Part shown: positions 37,283-64,000 of the stretch, piece after piece
Layout of the letters: each line of letters opens with the position of its first letter
Numbering within the stretch: position 1 is the stretch's first letter
Assembly (NCBI RefSeq): GCF_021462225.1
Contig: NC_061816.1
Coordinates: 12,115,390-12,179,389, forward strand
Length of the DNA: 64,000 bases
Direction: 5' to 3'
Source: Girardinichthys multiradiatus
Taxonomy: Eukaryota; Chordata; Actinopteri; Cyprinodontiformes; Goodeidae
The notes under the pieces: generated by a model
Told to the model about the DNA's origin: nothing
Database searches by the model: none
The model's input: only the letters and a program-made list of their open reading frames with translations
Made by a program: the position numbers and the translations under genes

Positions 37283-39005
37283 CTCAGCTTTCCTGAATAT
37301 CAGAAACGGGTCCGTATGTGTCGGTGTTTGGCTGTTCTTTAATTAAATGTCTGAGGACAGGTTTCTGCAGGTGGGCTTTGTGGCTCCAGAGCAGAAGATG
37401 AAAGAGGAGAAGCCTAATATCAAGATGAATGAAGAGGGGGGACCTGAGAAGACAGAACAATACGAATCAGTAAAAACTCTGCAGAGATGTCCTGTAAAAA
37501 TGTCTCAGGCTGATGAGCATAAAAAAAATCAATCAATCACAACTTCACAAGTAAATAAAACCTGAAAGTTGATTAGTGTGTCTAGAAACCCTCTACCCTG
37601 AAGTATCAACATAAAGGTACAGGAGCCCATATTTCTTAACGACTCTTCCAATTGGGAAACTACTAAGATGTGTAAAAAGCCTTCAAATAAAACCATCTTT
37701 TACTGCAGTTATGTTATTTCATACTGAACGATAAAACAACCCGACCTTTAGTTCCGAGTACATTTATTGTAAATCACGCACCAAGAAATAATAATGTCTA
37801 GCAAGCTGTTAAACTGATGTGTAAATATGACGTGACACATAAACTCTCCCCAAAATGGACAAGACAAGCGAACATGCCATTCAGATAAGGCAGATATGCG
37901 TCATATGTTTGGAAGACATGGCGGGAAAGTCCTTTTCTATCAGGACTTAAACGAAAACATGTAGATTGCTGAACTTTAACTGGAACAATGTGCTTTAAGA
38001 GCTTTTCCACAACAACACTCCAGGTGGGTTTGGTGTAAAGCAAAGGATTAATATGTGGAAAAGCAACTCATGTCCACTGTTAAGCACGGTGGAGGATCTG
38101 TGATGCTGTGGGTTCGTTTCTCTACCAAAAGGAATGGAGACCTTGTTAGAGGGGATTGCATTATGATGGCCTACTGAAGTAAACGGAAAATGGGTCATCA
38201 CTGGGTCTATCGACAGGATAATGAAAACATAAAGGTTTCGGACACAGAAATCTAGCTTCTTGTTTCTCCAAAATATGCATCCAAACTCAAACAAATCAGA
38301 ATTACACCATCTGTTTTCTGTAGCTGTATAAAATTAAACAGGATTGGGGGCTTTATTACAGCTGATTAGACCAACAGCGCCCCCTTGTGTTACACAAGAA
38401 TGTTACTCATACATGTCAGAAAACAGAAGAGGATTAAGTATTTGCTGAGCTTCATTATTGAGGTTAATTGTCAGTATCTCTATCCTCCAAGATTCAAACT
38501 GCACAAAACATTTGTTTCCTTTTCATCCCGTCATGAGTTGCTTTAGCTATATTCTCTAAATCCCGAACTTATCTACAACTCTAAACAATCTGTACGCCGT
38601 TTTTTTTATTTCACCTAACACTGTACCGCACTGCTTCCATTCTGACCTGTTCCCAGGGACTGCCTAGGATACAGTATCCCACAGCATAATGCTGCCACTG
38701 CCATACTTCACAATGCAAACGGTCGTTTTAGGGTGATGTTTTTGCATCTAACTGAATAGTACAGCATGTTTGTTAGTTTTTGTTCCTCATGGCTTGCCAC
38801 CATACCACGAAGCCCAACCTCCTCCGGTGGATTTAATGTTGAATTTATCTAAAGATGAGATACTCCTACTGTAGTAGGAAATAGATTCATTTTACAGATT
38901 TTTACACATCTTTACCAGGAAGAGAGAAAAAATCTGTACTGTAATTCACATCTCATGATTATGTCCTCATTCTTAATGCTCTTAACACCTCGAGGCCAGT
39001 CCTCT
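37283..39005 (-). other. Probable last kdm6a intron with Tc1 relic pieces
   Basis: If the donor at 39023 is used, this is the last intron. It holds two short Tc1 fossils: 38060-38170 (plus-strand remnant of VKHGGGSVMLW) and 38660-38850 (minus-strand remnant with CATAATGCTGCCACTGCCAT). If the donor is not used, the segment directly below 39006 would be 3' UTR; an AATAAA on the minus strand at 38605-38610 would serve that shorter transcript. Confidence 0.5.
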
Positions 39006-56451
<17,446 letters not shown>

Positions 56452-58204
56452 CTGGGGAGACCAAGAACAACAAACTTGAACATTCCTTGTTTGCACGGGT
56501 TGTATACAGAACATTTGCAAACCGGTAATGTTTAGTTAAAATGACATTTAAATTTAAATGTCACCTGATTGAAACTTTTTACCCACGTTGATATTTACTG
56601 GTTTATATGCAGTAGTAGAAAATCTCACTAACATTGGGGAAGTTGTGTAACTGAAGGGGGAAGTTAACAGAACTTAACTCGGGTCAATAAATCAAATAGA
56701 CTCTAAAACTGTTTATGTTTGCTTCCAAGTTTAACTCTACATCTCATGGAAATCTCATTGCTGAGATTAGTATAAAAAAATAAAAAAAACATTATTAGAT
56801 ACATTTGTACCCTAAATCTCCAGCTGAAGATGCTAAAACAAAGCAAATTCATCAAAACAAAGGCTGAAATTGACCTCCAGCTGGTAGTTGGTACAGTAAA
56901 ACGAGTGATTACACCTGCATCAAGACCACTAAAGAGCCTAATTTACACACAAAAATCAAGTGCATGAAGATGTTATCCAGTTTTCACCAAAACAGCCCAT
57001 TTCACTGTGATCCTATCACAAACTGACCTCTGAAATCAGTCATATTCAACCGTTTAAAGACAAATAGCTGTAAGAGAAGGTTAAAAAAAAAACAACATTT
57101 TTCCAGTTTCTTAGGAAGTGAAAACCCGATCAAAACATAAAAGCATCAGATGTAGAAACATAAATAAAACAGTGTGGCATAAAATGTGTGCTGCAATCAT
57201 AGTTACTGCTTGGCAGGTTTTACAATGGTTACATTAGGAGTCTGTGATAAAGCCGGACTTAAAGCTAGAAATGAACCGATCAGGCTTTTCATGGCCGATC
57301 ACAATTCATGGTTTTATCTGGGGTCTGAGCTGCCGGTTCTGATCCGTTTCTCTAAGGACAATAACCTGGAAGAGAAAAAAAGTGCTCCAGGTTTACTTGT
57401 ACAGGTGGTAGCGTTGAATCCAACAGAAATTAAAAGTTTTATCATCCTGTTTTCAAGAAAAACTCCTTTATTTTATCTGATTTTTATTCAACTAAAAAAG
57501 TGCTTCAAAAGAACAAGCTGTTGCTTGGTGGCTTCTTACAGTTCAGATACATTTTCCATTTAAATTTTGTCATCGTTCAAGCTAAAACTACCTAATTATT
57601 ATCATTATGCTCTTTAAATAATGAAATAAGATGATAATGAGGTTTTCTTCTAATTGAGCATTTTGGTCACTGGTTTATTCTTATTTGGGCATGTTCTGTT
57701 AAATCCCTGCAAGGTGGCGCAGTTGGTAGCACTGTTGCCTTGTAGCACGTAGGTCTGGGGTTCAAATCCGGGTACAGTGGGCCTTACTGCATGTAGTTTC
57801 CATGTTCTCCCTGTGAATGCAAGGATTCTTTCTGGGTACTCCAGCTTACTCCCACAGTCCAATAAACATGACTATTAGGTTAACTGATTTCTCTAAATTG
57901 TCTATAGGCATGAGTGCATGCAGATTAGGGTTGCACAGTATTAGGAAATCATGTAATGGTGAGGCGAAACTATTGCTGAATATTGCAATGACAACCAAGG
58001 TTGGGTGATATGTAACATTTTTTTCAACCGATATGTGTCAGTCCAACAAATGACAATGGGCGATATATTTGCGCAGGTGACGTTTGGACTTTTTTTGTGG
58101 GCGGAGCAATGTCAAGAGCCACAGACTGATTTGCCAATTTAGAACACAAATGTCCAAAAATGGAGGAACTACTTATCCAAAAAAATAATAATTATGCACA
58201 TATA
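56452..58204 (-). other. 5' intron of kdm6a (rest of intron continues upstream)
   Basis: No further kdm6a coding exon was recognised between 56452 and the window end, so this is intronic if the first exons lie above 64000. It contains a tRNA-like SINE (57707-57930). At about 57960-58190 there is a decayed hAT-like region (GGGTGATATGTAACATTT, ATGGGCGATATATTT). Confidence 0.5.
57707..57930 (+). mobile_element. tRNA-like SINE in the 5' intron
   Basis: An A-box-like TGGCGCAGTTGG lies at 57714-57725 and a perfect B-box GGTTCAAATCC at 57759-57769. The tRNA-like head is followed by the conserved fish body with CATGTTCTCCCTGTGAATGC near 57802 and CTTACTCCCACAGTCCAATA near 57845. Family name not certain. 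Confidence 0.7.
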
Positions 58205-59772
58205 CAGGTCCTTCTCAAAATATTAGCATATTGTGATAAAGTTCATTATTTTCCATAATGTCATGATGAAAATTTAACATTCATATATTTTAGATTCATT
58301 GCACACTAACTGAAATATTTCTGGTCTTTTATTGTCTTAATACGGATGATTGTGGCATACAGCTCATGAAAACCCAAAATTCCTATCTCACAAAATTAGC
58401 ATATTTCATCCGACCAATAAAAGAAAATTGTTTTTAATACAAAAAACATCAACCTTCAAATAATCATGTACAGTTATGCACTCAATACTTGGTCAGGAAT
58501 CCTTTTGCAGAAATGACTGCTTCAATGCAGCGTGGCATGGAGGCAATCAGCCTGTGGCACTGCTGAGGTCTTATGGAGGCCCAGGATGCTTCGATAGCGG
58601 CCTTTAGCTCATCCAGAGTGTTGGGTCTTGAGTCTCTCAACGTTCTCTTCACAATATCCCACAGATTCTCTATGGGGTTCAGGTCAGGAGAGTTGGCAGG
58701 CCAATTGAGCACAGTGATACCATGGTCAGTAAACCATTTACCAGTGGTTTTGGCACTGTGAGCAGGTGCCAGGTCGTGCTGAAAAGTGAAATCTTCATCT
58801 CCATAAAGCTTTTCAGCAGATGGAAGCATGAAGTGCTCCAAAATCTCCTGATAGCTAGCTGCATTGACCCTGCCCTTGATAAAACACAGTGGACCAACAC
58901 CAGCAGCTGACACGGCACCCCAGACCATCACTGACTGTGGGTACTTGACACTGGACTTCTGGCATTTTGGCATTTCCTTCTCCCCAGTCTTCCTCCAGAC
59001 TCTGGCACCTTGATTTCCGAATGACATGCAGAATTTGCTTTCATCCGAAAAAAGTACTTTGGACAACTGAGCAACAGTCCAGTGCTGCTTCTCTGTAGCC
59101 CAGGTCTGGGGAATGCGGCACCTGTAGCCCATTTCCTGCACACGCCTGTGCACGGTGGCTCTGGATGTTTCTACTCCATACTCAGTCCACTGCTTCCGCA
59201 GGTCCCCCAAGGTCTGGAATCGGCCCTTCTCCACAATCTTCCTCAGGGTCCAGTCACCTCTTCTCGTTGTGCAGCGTTTTCTGCCACACTTTTTCCTTCC
59301 CACAGACTTCCCACTGAGGTGCCTTGATACAGCACTCTGGGAACAGCCTATTCGTTCAGAAATTTCTTTCTGTGTCTTACCCTCTTGCTTGAGGGTGTCA
59401 ATAGTGGCCTTCTGGACAGCAGTCAGGTCGGCAGTCTTACCCATGATTGGGGTTTGGAGTGATGAACCAGGCTGGGAGTTTTAAAGGCCTCAAGAATCTT
59501 TTGCAGGTGTTTAGAGTTAACTCGTTGATTCAGATGATTAGGTTCATAGATCGTTTAGAGACCCTTTTAATGATATGCTAATTTTGTGAGATAGGAATTT
59601 TGGGTTTTCATGAGCTGTATGCCAAAATCATCCGTATTAAGACAATAAAAGACCTGAAATATTTCAGTTAGTGTGCAATGAATCTAAAATATATGAATGT
59701 TAAATTTTCATCATGACATTATGGATAATAATGAACTTTATCACAATATGCTAATATTTTGAGAAGGACCTG
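58205..59772 (-). mobile_element. Tc1/mariner element, copy B (1568 bp), with intact transposase frame
   Basis: The ends are CAGGTCCTTCTCAAAATATT at 58205 and its complement ending at 59772. TA flanks lie at 58203-58204 and 59773-59774. Long inverted termini of about 200 bp are almost identical to those of copies A and C. A 320-codon transposase fills the middle. The right end nearly touches element D. Confidence 0.95.
58482..59444 (-). CDS. Tc1 transposase, uninterrupted 320-codon frame (copy B)
   Basis: A DDE transposase for cut-and-paste movement of its own element at TA sites. It starts MGKTADLTAVQKATIDTLKQ, with the first helix-turn-helix near residues 10-50 (ISERIGCSQSAVSRHL) and a basic GRKKCGRKR segment. 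The second DNA-binding helix set (SRATVHRRVQEMG) follows. The catalytic residues are present: Asp in VLFSDESKF, Asp in FQHDLAPAHSA, Glu in NPIENLW. It ends GFLTKY. At 320 residues it is about 20 short of a typical Tc1 transposase. The main cause is a 14-codon in-frame gap in the linker between the two DNA-binding parts and the catalytic core, after CRIPQ, where copy A keeps extra sequence. Whether the shortened protein is active is unknown. Confidence 0.9.
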   Translation of the reverse strand: MGKTADLTAVQKATIDTLKQEGKTQKEISERIGCSQSAVSRHLSGKSVGRKKCGRKRCTTRRGDWTLRKIVEKGRFQTLGDLRKQWTEYGVETSRATVHRRVQEMGYRCRIPQTWATEKQHWTVAQLSKVLFSDESKFCMSFGNQGARVWRKTGEKEMPKCQKSSVKYPQSVMVWGAVSAAGVGPLCFIKGRVNAASYQEILEHFMLPSAEKLYGDEDFTFQHDLAPAHSAKTTGKWFTDHGITVLNWPANSPDLNPIENLWDIVKRTLRDSRPNTLDELKAAIEASWASIRPQQCHRLIASMPRCIEAVISAKGFLTKY

Positions 59773-59934
59773 TATATAGACCAAATGTTTGGACACACCT
59801 TCTCATTAAAAGAGTTGTCTTTATTTTCATGACTATGAATATTGTAGCTTCACACTGAAGGCATCAAAACTATGAATTAACACATGTGGAATTATATACT
59901 GAACAAAAAAGTGTGAAACAACTGAAAATATGTC

Positions 59935-60985
59935 TTATATTCTAGGTTCTTCAAAGTAGCCACCTTTTGCTTTGATTACTGCTACACACACTCTTGGCCT
60001 TCTGTTGATGAGCTTCAAGAGGTAGTCACCTGAAATGGTTTTCCAACAGTCTTGAAGGAGTTCCCAGAGATGCTTAGCACTTGTTGGCCCTTTTGCCTTC
60101 ACTCTGCGGTCCAGCTCACCCCAAACCATCTCGATTGGGTTCAGGTCCGGTGACTGTGGAGGCCAGGTCATCTGGCGCAGCACCCCATCACTCTCCTTCT
60201 TGGTCAAATAGCCCTTACACAGCCTGGAGGTGTGTTTGGGGTCATTGTCCTGTTGAAAAATAAATGATGGTCCAACTAAATGCAAACCGGATGGAATAGC
60301 ATGCCGCTGCAAGATGCTGTGGTAGTCATGCTGGTTCAGTGTGCCTTCAATTTTGAATAAATCCCCAACAGTGTCACCAGCAAAGCACCCCCACACCATC
60401 ACACCTCCTCCTCCATGCTTCACGGTGGGAACCAGGCATGTAGAGTCCATCCGATCACCTCTTCTGCGCCGCACAAAGACACGGTGGTTGGAACCAAAGA
60501 TCTCAAACTTCGACTCATCAGACCAAAGCAGAGATTTCCACTGGTCTAATGTCCATTCCTTGTGTTCTTTAGCCCAAACGAGTCTCTTCTGCTTGTTGCC
60601 TGTCCTCAGCAGTGGTTTCCTAGCAGCTATTTTACCATGAAGGCCTGATTCACAGTCTCCTCTTAACAGTTGTTCTAGAGATGTGTCTGCTGCTAGAACT
60701 CTGTGTGGTATTGACCGGTTCTCTAATCTGAGCTGCTGTTAACCTGCGATTTCTGAGGCTGGTGACTCGGATGAACTTATTGTCCGCAGCAGAGGTGACT
60801 CCTGGTCTTCCTTTCCTGGGGCGGTCCTCATGTGAGCCAGTTTCTTTGTAGCGCTTGATGGTTTTTACCACTGCCCTTGGGGACACTTTCAAAGTTTTCC
60901 CAATTGTTCGGACTGACTGACCTTCATTTCTTAAACTAATGATGGCCACTCGTTTTTCTTTACTTAGCTGCTTTTTTCTTGCCAT
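59935..60985 (-). pseudogene. Tc1 transposase with a single frameshift (copy D)
   Basis: The N-terminal frame (60985-60650) begins MARKKQLSKEKRVAIISLRN. It contains the helix-turn-helix with VRTIGKTLKVSPRAVVKTIK and the GRPGV hook, and ends in an early TGA. Comparison with the expected reading shows that two bases are missing near 60650. The rest continues in another frame to the TAG at 59935, with LLWSDESKFEIF, FQQDNDPKHTS and NPIEMVWGEL carrying the three acidic residues. The protein ends GGYFEEPRI. One two-base deletion is the only lesion I see, so the copy is young but inactive. Confidence 0.9.
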
Positions 60986-61130
60986 AATACAAATTCTAAC
61001 AGTCTATTCAGTAGGACTATCAGCTGTGTACTGTATCCACCTCTTTCACAACACAACTGATGGTCCCAACCCCATTTATAAGGCTTGAAATCCCACTTAT
61101 TAAACCTGACAGGGCAGGGCACACCTGTGA

Positions 61131-61242
61131 AGTGAAAACCATTTCAGGTGACTACCTCTTGAAGCTCATCAACAGAATACCAAGAGTGTGTGGAGCAGTA
61201 ATCAAAGCAAAAGGTGGATACTTTGAAGAACCTGGAATATAA
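61131..61242 (+). repeat. Inverted copy of the transposase C-terminus inside the long TIR of D
   Basis: The plus-strand frame reads ISGDYLLKLINRIPRVCGAV and continues to GGYFEEPGI, almost the same as the true C-terminus of the transposase at the other end of D. It is part of the long inverted repeat and not a separate gene. The two arms differ at several positions, so they are not kept identical by recent duplication. Confidence 0.9.
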
Positions 61243-61404
61243 GACATATTTTCAGTTGTTTCACACTTTTTTGTTCAGTATATAATTCCACATGTTTTAA
61301 TTGATAGTTTTGATGCCTCCGGTGTGAAGCTACAATATTCATAGTCATGAAAATAAAGAAAACTCTTTGAATGAGGTGTGTCCAAACTTTTGGTCTGTAC
61401 TATA

Positions 61405-62973
61405 CAGGTCCTTCTAAAAAAATTAGCATATTGTGATAAAGTTCATTATTTTCCATAATGTCATGATGAAAATTTAACATTCATATATTTTAGATTCATT
61501 GCACACTAACTGAAATATTTCAGGTCTTTCATTGTCTTAATACAGATGATTTTGGCATACAGCTCATGAAAACCCAAAATTCCTATCTCACAAAATTAGC
61601 ATATTATTAAAAGGGTCTCTAAACGAGCTATGAACCTAATCATCTGAATCAACGAGTTAACTCTAAACACCTGCAAAAGATTCCTGAGGCCTTTAAAACT
61701 CCCAGCCTGATTCATCACTCCAAACCCCAATCATGGGTAAGACTGCCGACCTGACTGCTGTCCAGAAGGCCACTATTGACACCCTCAAGTAAGAGGGTAA
61801 GACACAGAAAGAAATTTCTGAACGAATAGGCTGTTCCCAGAGTGCTGTATCAAGGCACCTCAGTGGGAAGTCTGTGGGAAGGAAAAAGTGTGGCAGAAAA
61901 CGCTGCACAACGAAAAGAGGTGACCGGACCCTGAGGAAGATTGTGGAGAAGGGCCGATTCCAGACCTTGGGGGACCTGCGGAAGCAGTGGACTGAGTCTG
62001 GAGTAGAAACATCCAGAGCCACCGTGCACAGGCGTGTGCAGGAAATGGGCTACAGGTGCCGCATTCCCCAGACCTGGGCTACAGAGAAGCAGCACTGGAC
62101 TGTTGCTCAGTGGTCCAAAATACTTTTCTCGGATGAAAGCAAATTCTGCATGTCATTCGGAAATCAAGGTGCCAGAGTCTGGAGGAAGACTGGGGAGAAG
62201 GAAATGCCAAAATGCCAGAAGTCCAGTGTCAAGTACCCACAGTCAGTGATGGTCTGGGGTGCCGTGTCAGCTGCTGGTGTTGGTCCACTGTGTTTTATCA
62301 AGGGCAGGGTCAATGCAGCTAGCTATCATGGAGATTTTGGAGCACTTCATGCTTCCATCTGCTGAAAAGCTTTATGGAGATGAAGATTTCATTTTTCAGC
62401 ACGACCTGGCACCTGCTCACAGTGCCAAAACCACTGGTAAATGGTTTACTGACCATGGTATCACTGTGCTCAATTGGCCTGCCAACTCTCCTGACCTGAA
62501 CCCCATAGAGAATCTGTGGGATATTGTGAAGAGAACGTTGAGAGACTCAAGACCCAACACTCTGGATGAGCTAAAGGCCGCTATCGAAGCATCCTGGGCC
62601 TCCATAAGACCTCAGCAGTGCCACAGGCTGATTGCCTCCATGCCACGCCGCATTGAAGCAGTCATTTCGGCAAAAGGATTCCCGACCAAGTATTGAGTGC
62701 ATAACTGTACATGATTATTTGAAGGTTGACGTTTTTTGTATTAAAAACACTTTTCTTTTATTGGTCGGATGAAATATGCTAATTTTGTGAGATAGGAATT
62801 TTGGGTTTTCATGAGCTGTATGCCAATATCATCCGTATTAAGACAATAAAAGACCTGAAATATTTCAGTTAGTGTGCAATGAATCTAAAATATATGAATG
62901 TTAAATTTTCATCATTACATTATAGAAAATAATGAACTTTATCACAATATGCTAATTTTTTGAGAAGGACCTG
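61405..62973 (+). mobile_element. Tc1/mariner element, copy C (1569 bp)
   Basis: The same family as copies A and B in the opposite orientation to both. Its ends CAGGTCCTTCTAAAAAAATT and GAGAAGGACCTG sit next to TA (61403-61404 and 62974-62975). It carries the same 42-nt coding deletion as copy B. The right flank is a TA microsatellite (62974-62996). Confidence 0.95.
61733..62696 (+). pseudogene. Tc1 transposase pseudogene (copy C)
   Basis: The ATG at 61733 is followed by an in-frame TAA at 61790-61792 (codon 20, where copy B has a glutamine codon, a C-to-T change). After that the frame is open until one extra T near 62329 shifts it in front of the second catalytic aspartate. The rest reads correctly in the new frame to the stop at 62694-62696 (GFPTKY end). 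SDESKF, FQHDLAPAHSA and NPIENLW are all present. With two lesions it cannot make a complete transposase. Confidence 0.92.
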
Positions 62974-62998
62974 TATATATATATATATATATATACAG

Positions 62999-63026
62999 AT
63001 AAAGTATCCTATTTGGGATACTTTAT
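62999..63026. repeat. Perfect 11-bp hairpin
   Basis: ATAAAGTATCC (62999-63009) and GGATACTTTAT (63016-63026) are perfect reverse complements around a 6-nt loop. It directly follows the TA tract that borders copy C. Confidence 0.85.
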
Positions 63027-64000
63027 GCCGGATGAAAGAGGTAAACCATAGGATGTAGCTAAAGCGTCGTGCCGCTTGTTTAGACGTACAGTCCCACCAA
63101 AAGACTCAAACACAACAAACTTGCATGAGCATTAATGTGTTCACCATCTGGCTGAATAGGCTACGCTATCACTCGCGTACTCGTGACCGGCTGCTCGGAG
63201 CAGTGTGTCACATAAAACAGTTCGATGTGGAGACTGTTTTGCCACCGAGCAGTTTATAGTGTGACACTACGCACACGTTCGAAAAGGTTCGACAGAAGTC
63301 CGCTTTGAATCCATGCTTTTTTTTTTGACTATTTGTTTTCTTTATTACAGCTTTTCCTTCCACCTAACGTTCCATAATATGCTATATTCCAGCCAACTTC
63401 CTTAGGAAAGATTTTCTTTGGCTTGTTGGCCTTGCGGAGGCTGTCAGTGACTGTCATTTGGACAACTGCCAGGTAAGCAGTCTTCCTGATACTGTAGAAC
63501 ATTTTAGCATTTCCTGTTGTCTTTATGCCATATTCTAATGTTCTGAAAAACAGAATATTGGGTTTCTCTTATATATTAGACAAAACTTGCACTCTGAATC
63601 ACTTCTAGTTTGGCTGCAAACATCTCCTTGTGAAGCTCGTGTTTTAATGCAATAAGTCAAAAACACTTCAAATGTCTTAGATTAGACCCAGTTCTTCCCA
63701 ATATGGGAAACAGTTGGCACCATCGGGGAAATGACAACCAAAACAACAACTTAATGTCTAGCTTCCAATTAGTTATTTAAAGTGGCAGAGCCCTCCAGTC
63801 ACTGGTAGTGATACAGTGACCTAGTTCTGTCAGCCACATGTAAGTCTTATCTGCAGATAGCACAACGGTGGAGATGCCCAATCATTGCAAAGCGCTAGAC
63901 AGGGCTATCAAAAACTAAAACGCTGAGTGGGAGAAGAGTCATAAATAAAAAAAACAACAAAGCAGGCGAGTCTCAAGTAGAAGAATTTAACAATAAGGTG
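63027..64000. other. Unassigned end segment with a Tc1 fossil
   Basis: No kdm6a N-terminal exon was recognised here. An inverted repeat CTGCTCGG/CCGAGCAG (63191-63198 and 63244-63251) sits in a GC-richer stretch near 63160-63300, probably part of an old hAT-like element. The segment 63340-63500 keeps start-region blocks of a Tc1 relic on the minus strand. Confidence 0.4.

Larger units (their letters stand above)
59777..61397 (-). mobile_element. Tc1/mariner element, copy D (1.62 kb), long inverted repeats
   Basis: A different Tc1 family lies between copies B and C. Its ends are (T)AGACCAAATGTTTGGACACA at 59777 and the complement of CAGACCAAAAGTTTGGACAC at 61397, each next to TA. The inverted repeats are unusually long, about 270 bp. 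They include a copy of the transposase C-terminus at both ends: the reading GGYFEE appears on the minus strand at about 59940 and again on the plus strand at 61213-61230. The transposase has one frameshift. Confidence 0.93.

Noticed and set aside
57707..57780. tRNA gene
   Set aside because: A and B boxes are present but the sequence continues into a SINE body and the cloverleaf is degenerate.
56452..64000. N-terminal kdm6a exons inside the window
   Set aside because: I looked on the minus strand for the conserved segment that precedes the AVRCY exon and did not find it; it should lie above 64000.

Overview
The window is teleost fish nuclear DNA. It has one split vertebrate gene with short exons and GT-AG introns, several Tc1/mariner families, an L2-type LINE 3' end typical of fish, tRNA-derived SINEs, a hAT-type MITE and long GT, GATA and G tracts. 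The Tc1 family whose ends begin CAGGTCCTTCTC suggests a cyprinodontiform or related percomorph, but that is only an inference from memory.

The only gene I can name is on the minus strand, at about 37.2-56.45 kb. It is the H3K27 demethylase kdm6a (UTX) or its teleost paralogue kdm6al. I reconstructed 26 consecutive coding exons with concordant phases, about 1,383 codons. They run from the second coding segment of the TPR region through the disordered middle, the JmjC domain and the GATA-like zinc domain to the C-terminus. The N-terminal exons and promoter lie beyond position 64000. The exact C-terminus is ambiguous: the open frame continues to a TAG at 39006, but a perfect GTAAGT donor lies just before it and a plausible last exon plus 3' UTR sits at 36.2-37.3 kb.

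The left 36 kb has no gene I can name. It holds: a nested pair of Tc1 elements (3.7-6.35 kb); a Tc1 copy with two nonsense codons (9.94-11.21 kb); Tc1 relics; a 5'-truncated L2 LINE (18.3-20.87 kb); a SINE (about 22.0 kb); 51 perfect GATA units; a CpG-rich segment with good splice donors (26.7-27.8 kb) that may be an unannotated plus-strand promoter; and a possible signal-peptide exon at 12450.

The right end (58.2-63.0 kb), inside or upstream of the 5' introns of kdm6a, is three almost abutting Tc1 elements. Two copies of one family lie in opposite orientation around a member of another family. The left copy keeps an uninterrupted 320-codon transposase frame with all three DDE catalytic residues. 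The other two are broken by a frameshift or by a nonsense codon plus a frameshift. Transposons in this window have mostly inserted in introns and in other transposons; none interrupts a kdm6a exon.
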